Source of the DNA: Opitutaceae bacterium | GTDB taxonomy: Bacteria; Verrucomicrobiota; Verrucomicrobiia; Opitutales; Opitutaceae | Direction of reading: 5' to 3' | NCBI GenBank assembly: GCA_016715765.1 | Contig: JADJZJ010000028.1 | Coordinates: forward strand, 1 to 64,000 | DNA: 64,000 nucleotides | Shown here: positions 1 to 6,984 of the stretch, one piece after another | How the letters are laid out: each line of letters starts with the position of its first letter | Position numbering within the stretch: position 1 is the stretch's first letter | Made by a program: the position numbers and the translations under genes | Notes under the pieces: model-generated | Database searches by the model: none | Told to the model about the DNA's origin: nothing | Seen by the model: only the letters and a program-made list of their open reading frames with translations

Positions 1-618
1 CCAGTCCAGTTCCAGCCCGTCGAGATCGAGCGTCTCGAGCTGCTCGCACACGAGCTTGAAATAATGCTCCTGCACGTCGGCCCGCTCCCAGTCCAGTCCG
101 CGGTCCGCCCACCAGACGTCGCGATGGGGCGCCCGTAATTGCCGGGCGGCGCGCTGGGCCTTGAAGAAGCTGCTCAGCAGCGGCGTGTCCTCGGTCATGC
201 AGTCGTGCACGTCGTTCATGCGGACACTGACCCAGGCGCCGATGCCGTGGTGGCGGCAGCGGGCCAGGGCGCGCTGGTGGAAGTTGATCCCAAGGTCGGC
301 CAGGCGTTTCGCCGCATCCAGGCGACGGCGCGTGGGCGCCACAGACGCCGGGGGCAGGTAACGGAGCACGGGCTGGTCGTCGGGACCGGCGGGATCATAG
401 CCGTGCCAGTCCGTTTCCCAGACCTTGCTGGGATAGTTCGCCCGCATCGCGTTCACATCGGAGAAGAAGCTGCCCACGCCGAAACGGGCGAGTTCGTCGA
501 TGTAGGCATCGACGGTTTCGCCGCTCATCTGGTCGGCCGTCCGCACGAAAAAGAACTCCGTGCTGTCCTGGTTGAAGATCGGTCCCTTGAGCAGGGGATT
601 GGTTCGGGTCGCGTTCAT
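1..618 (-). CDS. putative TIM-barrel glycoside hydrolase-like protein, 3' truncated by window edge
   Basis: The ATG at 616-618 overlaps the TGA of the upstream solute-binding protein gene (ATGA), which indicates translational coupling. The 206 visible residues contain FFSDVNAMRANYP near residue 52, GIGAWVSVRMNDVHD near 125 and DGLELDW at the last visible residues. The last two look like strands of the (beta/alpha)8 barrel of uncharacterised glycosidase-like proteins, in which an acidic residue ends the strand. No signal peptide is seen at the chosen start. The remainder lies outside the window, so the catalytic residues cannot be checked. Its place behind a sugar-type binding protein suggests a carbohydrate-related role. 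The family assignment is inference. Confidence 0.6.
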   Translation of the reverse strand, partial: MNATRTNPLLKGPIFNQDSTEFFFVRTADQMSGETVDAYIDELARFGVGSFFSDVNAMRANYPSKVWETDWHGYDPAGPDDQPVLRYLPPASVAPTRRRLDAAKRLADLGINFHQRALARCRHHGIGAWVSVRMNDVHDCMTEDTPLLSSFFKAQRAARQLRAPHRDVWWADRGLDWERADVQEHYFKLVCEQLETLDLDGLELDW

Positions 619-2234
619 GGGGAGTTGTTGGTTTGGGAGAGAATGAGCTGGGTTCGCAGCATGCGGGCTTCATAGCCGTTCTGGCTGCTCACGTCCCGCC
701 AGAAACCGCCGGCCTCGGCGCGACCGGCGGCCGGTGGCGCGGCCTCCGTGGCCAAATACGCGCCGAGCAGGGCGGGTTCCTGCCGGCGCAGGTTGTGATT
801 CGATTCGCGGACGTCCTTCATCAGGTCGGTCCGCATGGCCGGGCCGTAGCTCTCCCTGATGACCCCAAGCAGGGCATCCACGCCGCCGCCCTGGCCAAAG
901 AGGAGGTGATACTGGTTGCCGACGACGAAGCGCGCATCGCCCTTGCCCGCGATCTCGGCGAAGAACCGGCCCGCATACCCCGCCTGCTGCGGCCGCAGCG
1001 GTTCCATCCAGGCCGGCACCGCCACGCCTTCCACCGAAGGCAGCCAGTTGCTGCGCGCCGAGAATATCTCCATGCCGGGTTTGCTGCCGAGGAAGCGCAG
1101 GAAGTCCACCGCCGCCTCGCGCTGCGGCGCCCCGCGCACGAGCCCGAGATTGGCGGCGGCCTTGGTGTCGATCTCGGTGACCGGACCCAGCACGCCTTCA
1201 CCATAAACCGGATCGTCCCGCGTCAGCGCCGGAATCGGCGCGGCGGCGATTTCGAAATCCGTCTGCGCCTTCAGGTTGGTCACATCGAGCACGTGCGAAA
1301 CCAGCATCACCGACTGTCCCTGCAGGAACTGCAGCGTGGCGTCACTGGTGTTCAACTGGTAGAAACCGGGCTTCTGGTAACGGGCCAGCTCCCGCGCGAG
1401 GGCGTAGCCGAGACGGATCGAGGGCCGGTCGAAGTTCCACCGCCCCTGCAGGTAGGCCAGGCCGTAGTCCCAGTCCGTCAGCCGCAGCGTATGGTCCGTG
1501 GCGAGATCGTAGTACAGCCGCTGGTTCACGATGCTGAACAGCGGGCTCATCAGGAACAGGGCCGACAGCCGCGAGCCCGCAAAAGGCACCACGGGCTGCG
1601 CCTGCGTTTGCGCGAATGACTCGATCCGGCGGCAAAGCTCAATCAGCTGGGCGTAGGTCTGCGGCAGTGCCGTGCTGTCCGTGATCCTCCGCAGCAGCGG
1701 GGCGTTGTACAGGATGCGCACGCCGCCCACCGCGAGGGGGATGCCGTAGTAGTGCCGCAGCGCGGCGCTGTAGGCCTCGCCGTTTTCCAGGCCGTCAAGA
1801 AAGGTGTCGCGCCAGCGGCGGCCCGCGAGCGGTGTGCCGGCATTGTAGGGATTGGGTTCCTCCACGATCGCCGAGATGGGCTCGAAGTAGCGCGCCCGCA
1901 GCTCGTCCATGCCGGTGAAATGCGCGCCGATCTGCAGGATGTCCGGCGCGGTCCCGGCCACGAGCTGCGTGCGCAGAAACTGCGGATAAGCCCGGTCCGG
2001 CACCGGCACCTGCACGATGTGCACCTCCGGATGCCGCCGCTCGTACTCATCAATCACCGCCTGCAGGGCATCGCGGATGCCGCTGTGCAGCATGAAGTGG
2101 CCGACCCGCACCACACGGCGGTGGTCCACCGTGGCGCCCTTGCGGAAACTAACCCGGGCCACGTGCCACGTGCAGAGGCCGAAGACCACGGCCAGCAGGG
2201 CCCAGAGCAGAGTCGACTTGAGACGTGGGCTCAT
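615..2234 (-). CDS. extracellular solute-binding protein, family 1 (sugar ABC type)
   Basis: 539 residues. The chosen ATG (2232-2234) begins MSPRLKSTLLWALL, a short basic stretch followed by a hydrophobic segment that serves as signal peptide or membrane anchor. Upstream in-frame codons run through a REP palindrome and are not convincing. The mature part has a MalE-like two-lobe pattern: VIDEYERRHPEVHIVQVPVP near residue 65, then GTAPDILQIG and a C-terminal FLRFLGSKPGMEIFSARSN motif typical of this fold. It would bind an oligosaccharide or related solute outside the cytoplasmic membrane. No permease or ATPase gene is adjacent; the sugar permeases at 22-24 kb are far away. It is coupled to the glycosidase-like gene downstream. 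Confidence 0.8.
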   Translation of the reverse strand: MSPRLKSTLLWALLAVVFGLCTWHVARVSFRKGATVDHRRVVRVGHFMLHSGIRDALQAVIDEYERRHPEVHIVQVPVPDRAYPQFLRTQLVAGTAPDILQIGAHFTGMDELRARYFEPISAIVEEPNPYNAGTPLAGRRWRDTFLDGLENGEAYSAALRHYYGIPLAVGGVRILYNAPLLRRITDSTALPQTYAQLIELCRRIESFAQTQAQPVVPFAGSRLSALFLMSPLFSIVNQRLYYDLATDHTLRLTDWDYGLAYLQGRWNFDRPSIRLGYALARELARYQKPGFYQLNTSDATLQFLQGQSVMLVSHVLDVTNLKAQTDFEIAAAPIPALTRDDPVYGEGVLGPVTEIDTKAAANLGLVRGAPQREAAVDFLRFLGSKPGMEIFSARSNWLPSVEGVAVPAWMEPLRPQQAGYAGRFFAEIAGKGDARFVVGNQYHLLFGQGGGVDALLGVIRESYGPAMRTDLMKDVRESNHNLRRQEPALLGAYLATEAAPPAAGRAEAGGFWRDVSSQNGYEARMLRTQLILSQTNNSP

Positions 2235-2267
2235 GCGGGCCGGATCCAAGCCTGCCCCAGCTTGGTA

Positions 2268-2345
2268 AACTGTAGGAGCGGCTTTAGGCCGCGATTCGAA
2301 GGCGCCATCACCCAAGAATCGCGGCATAAAGCCGCTCCTACAGTT
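2268..2345. repeat. REP-type inverted pair, family E
   Basis: AACTGTAGGAGCGGCTTTA faces its complement at the other end (TAAAGCCGCTCCTACAGTT), with a GCGATT/AATCGC inner arm and about 20 bp of unique centre. Each arm is headed by GTAG. The same pair recurs at 47690-47750. It separates the TPR-like gene from the solute-binding protein gene in the operon. Confidence 0.85.
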
Positions 2346-2411
2346 GGAATGGAAGTCAGGTGCATGGTTGGGAGAGGTGTTATCCAATGAGCCGGAGCTT
2401 GCCCCGGGATT

Positions 2412-3116
2412 TCAGGGTGCCGACCCTCCGCTATCCGCCAGCCGGTCGCGCACGATCTGCTGCCGGAGGTCGCGAGGAAAATCGGCGAGAAACTTCCGGT
2501 AGCTCCACCCCGCCACCGCCCCATCGCCAGTCAGCCGGGCCAGTTCCCCGATCTGCACCAGCACATTGGCCCGCGCGGCGGCGCTGGGGATGCCGAGGGC
2601 CTCGGCCGCCCGCAAGTGACGCAGGGCCGGCTCACGCCGGTCCCCATGGAAAATGTAGGCGTCGCCCATCGCCTGATGAAAATCGCAGCGCAGCGCCGCG
2701 AGTGTCACGACGCGGCCAAGTTGCTCCGCCGCCTGCAGCCGCGCCCCGGGCGTTTCCGGGCCTTCGGCATAGAGCCGGCGCAGGATCACCTTCACCGCGG
2801 CCAATTGCGCCAGAGGATGCTGCGGGTGCTCGCTCAGCAGGGACGTGAATTCGGGCGGCTCGCCGATGCCCTCCTCGATCTGCCGCAGTCGCCCCAGAAG
2901 ATAGCGGGCCGCAATGCCCGATTCCGTCACGGGCGACTCGGCCGCCAGCGCTGCCAGGTCGGCCCGGATTCGCCGGGAGTCCTCTTCCCCAACCGCGGGC
3001 GACTGCAGAACGGCCACCGCCGCGTCCAGCCGTGCCCTGGCGGTGGCTGCATCCGCCGCCCGCAGCGCCGGACCGGTCAGCCCCAGCGCAAGAGCGAAGC
3101 ACACCAGTTGTCTCAT
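2412..3116 (-). CDS. secreted TPR-like protein of unknown function
   Basis: 234 residues from ATG 3114-3116, which overlaps the previous gene's TGA by ATGA. The N-terminus MRQLVCFALALGLTGPALRA is a good Sec signal peptide with an ALRAA cleavage region. The rest is Ala/Leu/Arg-rich helix with TPR-like pairs, for example GDAYIFHGDRREPALRHL and ANVLVQIGELARLTGDGAVA, ending in FLADFPRDLRQQIV. No catalytic motif is visible. It is probably a periplasmic scaffold or accessory protein for the operon. The TPR assignment rests on pattern only. Confidence 0.7.
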   Translation of the reverse strand: MRQLVCFALALGLTGPALRAADAATARARLDAAVAVLQSPAVGEEDSRRIRADLAALAAESPVTESGIAARYLLGRLRQIEEGIGEPPEFTSLLSEHPQHPLAQLAAVKVILRRLYAEGPETPGARLQAAEQLGRVVTLAALRCDFHQAMGDAYIFHGDRREPALRHLRAAEALGIPSAAARANVLVQIGELARLTGDGAVAGWSYRKFLADFPRDLRQQIVRDRLADSGGSAP

Positions 3117-3688
3117 GCCTTGGGCACGTCCTTTATCTTCGCATCCGGATCGTTCGCCTTGCAGTAGCGGTCCAACGCGGCGGGATCCTTCGGCCAGTCC
3201 GGGCGCAGGCGCACGTCCTTGGCGCCGGCGACCGACCCGGGCGCGGCGTGGCCGCCCTTGGCCGAGGCCGGACGCATTTCCCACCAGCATTGGCCGCGGT
3301 GGTTGTGCTCGTGGTCGATCACATAACCGGCCTCCTGCAGCATCGGACCGGTCCAGCCCATGCAGTGGTCGCAGTAGTCGCTGTAGTTTTTCACCCCGTT
3401 CCGGAGGAGAAAGCCGCGCGAAGGGCAGTCATGGAAATCGATGCGGAACACATCCTCGCGATGCGTGATGTTGAACCCGAGGTCCGGCGACTCCTCCAGT
3501 AGCGTGTGGCCCCAGTACTTGAGCATCCCGGGAATGCCCTCGTTGCGGATGAGGTCCCGCGCATGTCGCTGGCTGTCGTGGTTGATCGCCTCGTTCCAGT
3601 ATTCGCGCACCAGCGCATGGCCGCCGACGCGCTCCAGCCAGCCGAAGGTCCACTCGTAGTGGGCGCAGAAATCGTAGCAGCCGATCAT
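3113..3688 (-). CDS. Cys-rich protein resembling L-2-amino-thiazoline-4-carboxylate hydrolase (paralogue 1)
   Basis: 191 residues; start and stop both overlap neighbours by ATGA. Key residues are C88 in DFHDCPSRG, C106-D-H108-C109 in YSDYCDHCMGW and C134 in HRGQCWWEM. The next gene has the same C-x17-C-x-H-C-x24-C spacing, so the two are tandem paralogues. The CP ... YC.HC ... G..C arrangement resembles the ATC hydrolase family, known from bacterial cysteine synthesis from aminothiazoline carboxylate and widespread as uncharacterised relatives. No signal peptide is seen, so it is probably cytoplasmic. The real substrate is unknown. The C-terminal 50 residues are Pro/Lys/Asp-rich and absent from the paralogue. 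Confidence 0.6.
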   Translation of the reverse strand: MIGCYDFCAHYEWTFGWLERVGGHALVREYWNEAINHDSQRHARDLIRNEGIPGMLKYWGHTLLEESPDLGFNITHREDVFRIDFHDCPSRGFLLRNGVKNYSDYCDHCMGWTGPMLQEAGYVIDHEHNHRGQCWWEMRPASAKGGHAAPGSVAGAKDVRLRPDWPKDPAALDRYCKANDPDAKIKDVPKA

Positions 3689-4197
3689 GACCGGGCCTCC
3701 TTGATGGCAGCCATATCCTGCGGGGGCAATGCCGCCGCCGCGGTGGCGTAGGTGTGCCGGCAGGCGCCGTTGCCGCCCTGCAGCCGCATCGTGAGGCCGG
3801 ACGCTTCCGCCCGGGCCGTGCCGAGGATGTAACAGTGCTGGCAGTATTCCTGCACGATCTCACGGCTGCCGGCCTTGAGGTGCCTGATCGCCGGACACTC
3901 GTGCACGTGGATTTCGACGCGGTCGGGCAACTCCTGCACGTCCACCCTCGCCCCCGGCTCGGCGGCAAAGAAAGCCCGCCAGTACCGTGCCACCGCGGGC
4001 AGGCCGCCGGTGCGCCAGCGGTCGTTGACGGGTGAGAAGTAGCCGCGGCCGAGTTCCTCCAGGTAGTTGATCCAGCCCGCTCGCCCGAGCCGGTTCAGCA
4101 GAAAACGAAAGGTCGCATTGGTGGCGTAGTAGAAATCCGCCGACCCCTGCGGCTTGGTGTCAACGTACGGAAGGTCGCTGGAATCGGGCGGGATCAT
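3685..4197 (-). CDS. Cys-rich protein resembling L-2-amino-thiazoline-4-carboxylate hydrolase (paralogue 2)
   Basis: 170 residues from ATG 4195-4197, two bases after the aldolase gene's stop. Conserved residues are C101 in VHECPAIRHLK, C119-Q-H121-C122 in VQEYCQHCYI, and C147 in GGNGACRHTY. The final GG...C motif is the one that best recalls ATC hydrolases. Spacing between the four cysteines and the histidine is identical to the downstream paralogue although overall identity is low, which suggests an old duplication and possibly a heteromer. It is cytoplasmic by absence of a signal. Function is inferred only at family level. Confidence 0.6.
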   Translation of the reverse strand: MIPPDSSDLPYVDTKPQGSADFYYATNATFRFLLNRLGRAGWINYLEELGRGYFSPVNDRWRTGGLPAVARYWRAFFAAEPGARVDVQELPDRVEIHVHECPAIRHLKAGSREIVQEYCQHCYILGTARAEASGLTMRLQGGNGACRHTYATAAAALPPQDMAAIKEARS

Positions 4198-4199
4198 GG

Positions 4200-5138
4200 T
4201 TATGTTCCGAACAGGTCTTCACGATACCCCAAGCCATCCGATCCGTCCACCGCCGCGCGAATCTGTGCCCGGCAGGTGTCGGTCAACGGGTAGTCAAGCG
4301 TGTTCACATTCGTCGAGAAAATGCCCATCTGCACGAGCAGTTCCTTCAGGCCGGTCAGCCAGCATTCGATCTTCGCGCCGCCATAGACGCGCAGCATCAG
4401 GTCGTTCATGCGGGCCTGCAGCCGCTCCGCCTCGGCCAGGTTGCCGGCGCGCACCGCGGCAATCAGCCGGTTCGCAATCGCCCCGTTGAAAATGCCGCCG
4501 CCGAGCAGCAGGCCGCTGTAGCCCGCCTGCAGGTAGCCGACGCAATTGAACTCATCGCCGTCGAGCACCACCAGGCCGGGCCGCGCTTTCATCGCCGCGA
4601 CATACAGATCGCGCCGCGAGTCGGTCTGCGAGCTGTCCTTCACCATCACGATATTCGGCTCGGTCAGGAGCTCGGGCAGCATCGCCTCGGGGAGCGCATG
4701 GGGGCTGTGCTTGCCCCGGTCGTAAAGGCCCATCGGCAGCACGCTGTGCCGTGCGATCTCCCGGTAATGGGCGAGCTTCCGCTCCGGCGTGCCGTTGAGG
4801 AAAAACCACGGCGCATCCACCACCGCGATCTCCGCGCCCCAGGCCGCCGCCTGCTCGATGTTGGCGAGGACGCGGCCGGCGGAGTTGTCCGTCACCTGCA
4901 GCGCCACGCGCAGCCGGCCGGCGGATGCCGCCACCGCCGTCCGCGTCAGGGTCTCCTTGTCATCGGCCCGCAGCCACGGCCCCTCGCCGCAGGTGCCGCC
5001 CAGCATGACGCCGGTCACCCCGAGCTTGAGATGATGCTCGACCAGGCGGCCGATCGAGGCGGCATCGAGCCGGCGCGCGGCATTGAGGGGCGTGGGGGTC
5101 GCCGACCAGACGCCACCGGTGAAGGGGATATTGCTCAT
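4200..5138 (-). CDS. dihydrodipicolinate synthase / N-acetylneuraminate lyase family protein
   Basis: 312 residues from ATG 5136-5138, chosen because MSNIPFTGGVWSATPTPL aligns with family N-termini; ATG codons at 5150 and 5171 are possible alternatives. Class I aldolase features are GGTCGEG at 47-53 (the usual G[TS][TS]GE), Y139 in LYDRG and the Schiff-base lysine K167 in IVMVKDSS. The Tyr motif YDRG differs from the YNxP of true DapA, so a catabolic 2-keto-acid aldolase or dehydratase is more likely than lysine biosynthesis. It is first in a six-gene operon and divergent from a GntR-type regulator. Confidence 0.85.
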   Translation of the reverse strand: MSNIPFTGGVWSATPTPLNAARRLDAASIGRLVEHHLKLGVTGVMLGGTCGEGPWLRADDKETLTRTAVAASAGRLRVALQVTDNSAGRVLANIEQAAAWGAEIAVVDAPWFFLNGTPERKLAHYREIARHSVLPMGLYDRGKHSPHALPEAMLPELLTEPNIVMVKDSSQTDSRRDLYVAAMKARPGLVVLDGDEFNCVGYLQAGYSGLLLGGGIFNGAIANRLIAAVRAGNLAEAERLQARMNDLMLRVYGGAKIECWLTGLKELLVQMGIFSTNVNTLDYPLTDTCRAQIRAAVDGSDGLGYREDLFGT

Positions 5139-5185
5139 GTGTCCGTCCATTGCGGCAAAACCGCCCCGCATTTAAAGCATGGCCT

Positions 5186-5208
5186 GCTTGTCAAATAAAG
5201 TGACAAGC
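5186..5208. promoter_or_regulatory. palindromic operator candidate between divergent genes
   Basis: GCTTGTCA at 5186-5193 and TGACAAGC at 5201-5208 form perfect 8-bp arms around the 7-bp spacer AATAAAG. It lies 11 bp before the regulator's ATG and about 48 bp before the aldolase start, a good position for autoregulation and control of the operon by the GntR-type protein. The overlap with promoter elements was not resolved. Confidence 0.6.
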
Positions 5209-5219
5209 TGCCCCGAACC

Positions 5220-6335
5220 ATGAGCGCCCATGCCGCCCCCCTGCCCTTCCGCCGCCGGAGCCTCGTCGAACAGGCCGCCCAGGCGCTGCGCACCGCCCTG
5301 CTCGACGGCACGCTGGCCGACCCGCTTCCCGGCGAGCACACCCTCTCCGCCCAGCTCGGCATCAGCCGGCCGACGCTGCGGGCCGCCCTCGCCATCCTCG
5401 CGCGCGAGGGCCTGCTCGCGGCCGCCCGCGGACGGCGCACCCGGTTGAACCGGGGACGTCTTGGCACGGACACCAAGACTGGCCAGCCGCTGGTCTGCAT
5501 CGTGAGTCCGCAGGCTCGCAGTGTCATTCTCCCCGACGAGCACCCCGTGCTGCTGCAGCTGCATGCCCGCTTTGCCGCCAACGGCATCGCCTGGGAGGAG
5601 GTTTTCGACCGCAAGCTCGCCGGTCCGCGGCCCGAGGCCCGTCTGCGCGAACTCGCGGCCCGCCATCCCCGCGCCTGCTGGTTGATGCTCGCCTCGACCG
5701 CGCCCATGCAGCGCTGGTTTGCGCAGGCCGGCCTGCCGGCCTTGGTCCTCGGCACGTGCCATGCCGACATCCGCCTACCGTCCATTGACATCAACTACCG
5801 CGCGATGGGCTGGCACGCCGCCGGGGTCATGCTCAAGCACGGACACCGGCAACTCGCCCTCGTGCTGCCGGCCCAAATGCTCGCCGGCGACCTCGCCTGC
5901 GTGGAAGGCGTCCACTCCTACATCGCCCAGGCCCCGACTCCCACCAAGCTGATCGAGGTCAACGCCGGTCCCGACCCGCGCACCCTGCGACTGAAGCTCG
6001 ACCGCGTGCTGGCGCTGGCCGACCGGCCCACCGCCATTTTCTGCCTGATGCAGAGCCATGCACTCACCACCCTCCTGCACCTGCTCGAGCAGGGCAGGCG
6101 CGTTCCCGGCGATATTTCACTGATCGCCCGCGATCTCCATTCGCTGATGGAGTCCGCCATGCCTGATCTGGCCCATTACAGCCGCCCCGTGAATCGCGTG
6201 ACCGCCCGCGCCCTCCGCCTGACCCAGGCCCTCCTCGCCGGCCGCTCCGTGCCGGCCCAGCCCAGCCTCATCAACCCCGTGTTCCTCCCCGGCCGCACGC
6301 TGGCCGCCCCGAAGTCCATAAAAGCGGCTACTTAA
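5220..6335 (+). CDS. GntR-type winged-helix regulator with LacI-like ligand-binding domain
   Basis: 371 residues. Residues 14-78 form a GntR winged helix (SLVEQAAQALRTALLDGTL, then LSAQLGISRPTLRAALAILA), followed from about residue 90 by a periplasmic-binding-protein fold of the LacI/GalR type (PLVCIVSPQARSVILPD, INYRAMGWHAAGVMLKHGHR, ALADRPTAIFCLM). This chimeric architecture matches AraR-like regulators, which bind sugars. It is transcribed away from the aldolase operon with a palindrome between them, so it most likely represses that operon until its inducer is present. The inducer is not predictable from sequence. Confidence 0.85.
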   Translation: MSAHAAPLPFRRRSLVEQAAQALRTALLDGTLADPLPGEHTLSAQLGISRPTLRAALAILAREGLLAAARGRRTRLNRGRLGTDTKTGQPLVCIVSPQARSVILPDEHPVLLQLHARFAANGIAWEEVFDRKLAGPRPEARLRELAARHPRACWLMLASTAPMQRWFAQAGLPALVLGTCHADIRLPSIDINYRAMGWHAAGVMLKHGHRQLALVLPAQMLAGDLACVEGVHSYIAQAPTPTKLIEVNAGPDPRTLRLKLDRVLALADRPTAIFCLMQSHALTTLLHLLEQGRRVPGDISLIARDLHSLMESAMPDLAHYSRPVNRVTARALRLTQALLAGRSVPAQPSLINPVFLPGRTLAAPKSIKAAT

Positions 6336-6362
6336 AGCGGCCGAAAAGCAGTGCTGGTCTTC

Positions 6363-6448
6363 GTAGTGCCGCGCTTTAGCCGGCACTCATTCGGCCGGAC
6401 AATTTCGCCGAAGTGGCATGGCAAGCGCGGGCTGAAGTACCGCGCTAC
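6363..6448. repeat. REP-type inverted pair, family F
   Basis: GTAGTGCCGCGCTTTAGCC near 6363 faces GGGCTGAAGTACCGCGCTAC ending at 6448. Both arms carry the GTAG head and internal stems (TGCCG/CGGCA; AGCGCGG). A related pair lies at 14767-14851. Confidence 0.75.
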
Positions 6449-6469
6449 GAACGAAGAGTCACCCCACCC

Positions 6470-6856
6470 TCACCCCTTCGGCACCGCGATGCACTCGATC
6501 TCGAAGTGCAGCACCTCGGGCAAACAGCCGGTGAGCGTGGTGCGGGCCGGATACGGTGCGGTGAAAAATTCGCGGTAGAGCTGGTTGTAGCGGTCCACGT
6601 TGGCCGGATCGCGCACGTAGGCACGCACCTGCACGACGTGCGACAGGTCGCTGCCGCAAGTGACGAGCACCTTGCGCATGTTTTCCACGGACCGCCGGAA
6701 CTCGGCGTCAAAGGTGTCGCGGATGATGTTGCCCTTGTCGTCCACCGACGCCTGGCCGGAGACGAAGATCAGGTCGCCAACGCGGGTGGCCGGGCTGAAC
6801 GGCCGGTGGGAAACCGGGGTGTCTTTGTCGCGGGGATACTGGATGGTCGTGCTCAT
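6470..6856 (-). CDS. RidA family protein (reactive enamine/imine deaminase)
   Basis: 128 residues from the ATG at 6854-6856. Family features are VGDLIFVSGQASVDDKG near residue 27, FRRSVENMRKVL, VVQVRAYVRDP and the C-terminal IECIAVPKG with an ordered E near residue 120. In well-studied RidA the ligand-binding Arg sits in the VxVRAYV-like strand and is present here. RidA trimers hydrolyse 2-aminoacrylate and other enamines from PLP enzymes. The gene is transcribed alone on the minus strand. Confidence 0.85.
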   Translation of the reverse strand: MSTTIQYPRDKDTPVSHRPFSPATRVGDLIFVSGQASVDDKGNIIRDTFDAEFRRSVENMRKVLVTCGSDLSHVVQVRAYVRDPANVDRYNQLYREFFTAPYPARTTLTGCLPEVLHFEIECIAVPKG

Positions 6857-6984
6857 GATGAAGCATTTATCAAGCGCCACCGTGCCGGGTTAGTCCAACT
6901 GTTTTGGTTGCCCCGTCTCCGCCCGACGGACAACAACGGGACAATATCAAACCCCGGAGCCGGGTATTTTTGTCCACGCCACAA

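Noticed and set aside
4200..5138. dapA (lysine biosynthesis)
   Set aside because: The YDRG motif in place of YNxP and the catabolic operon context argue against true DapA.
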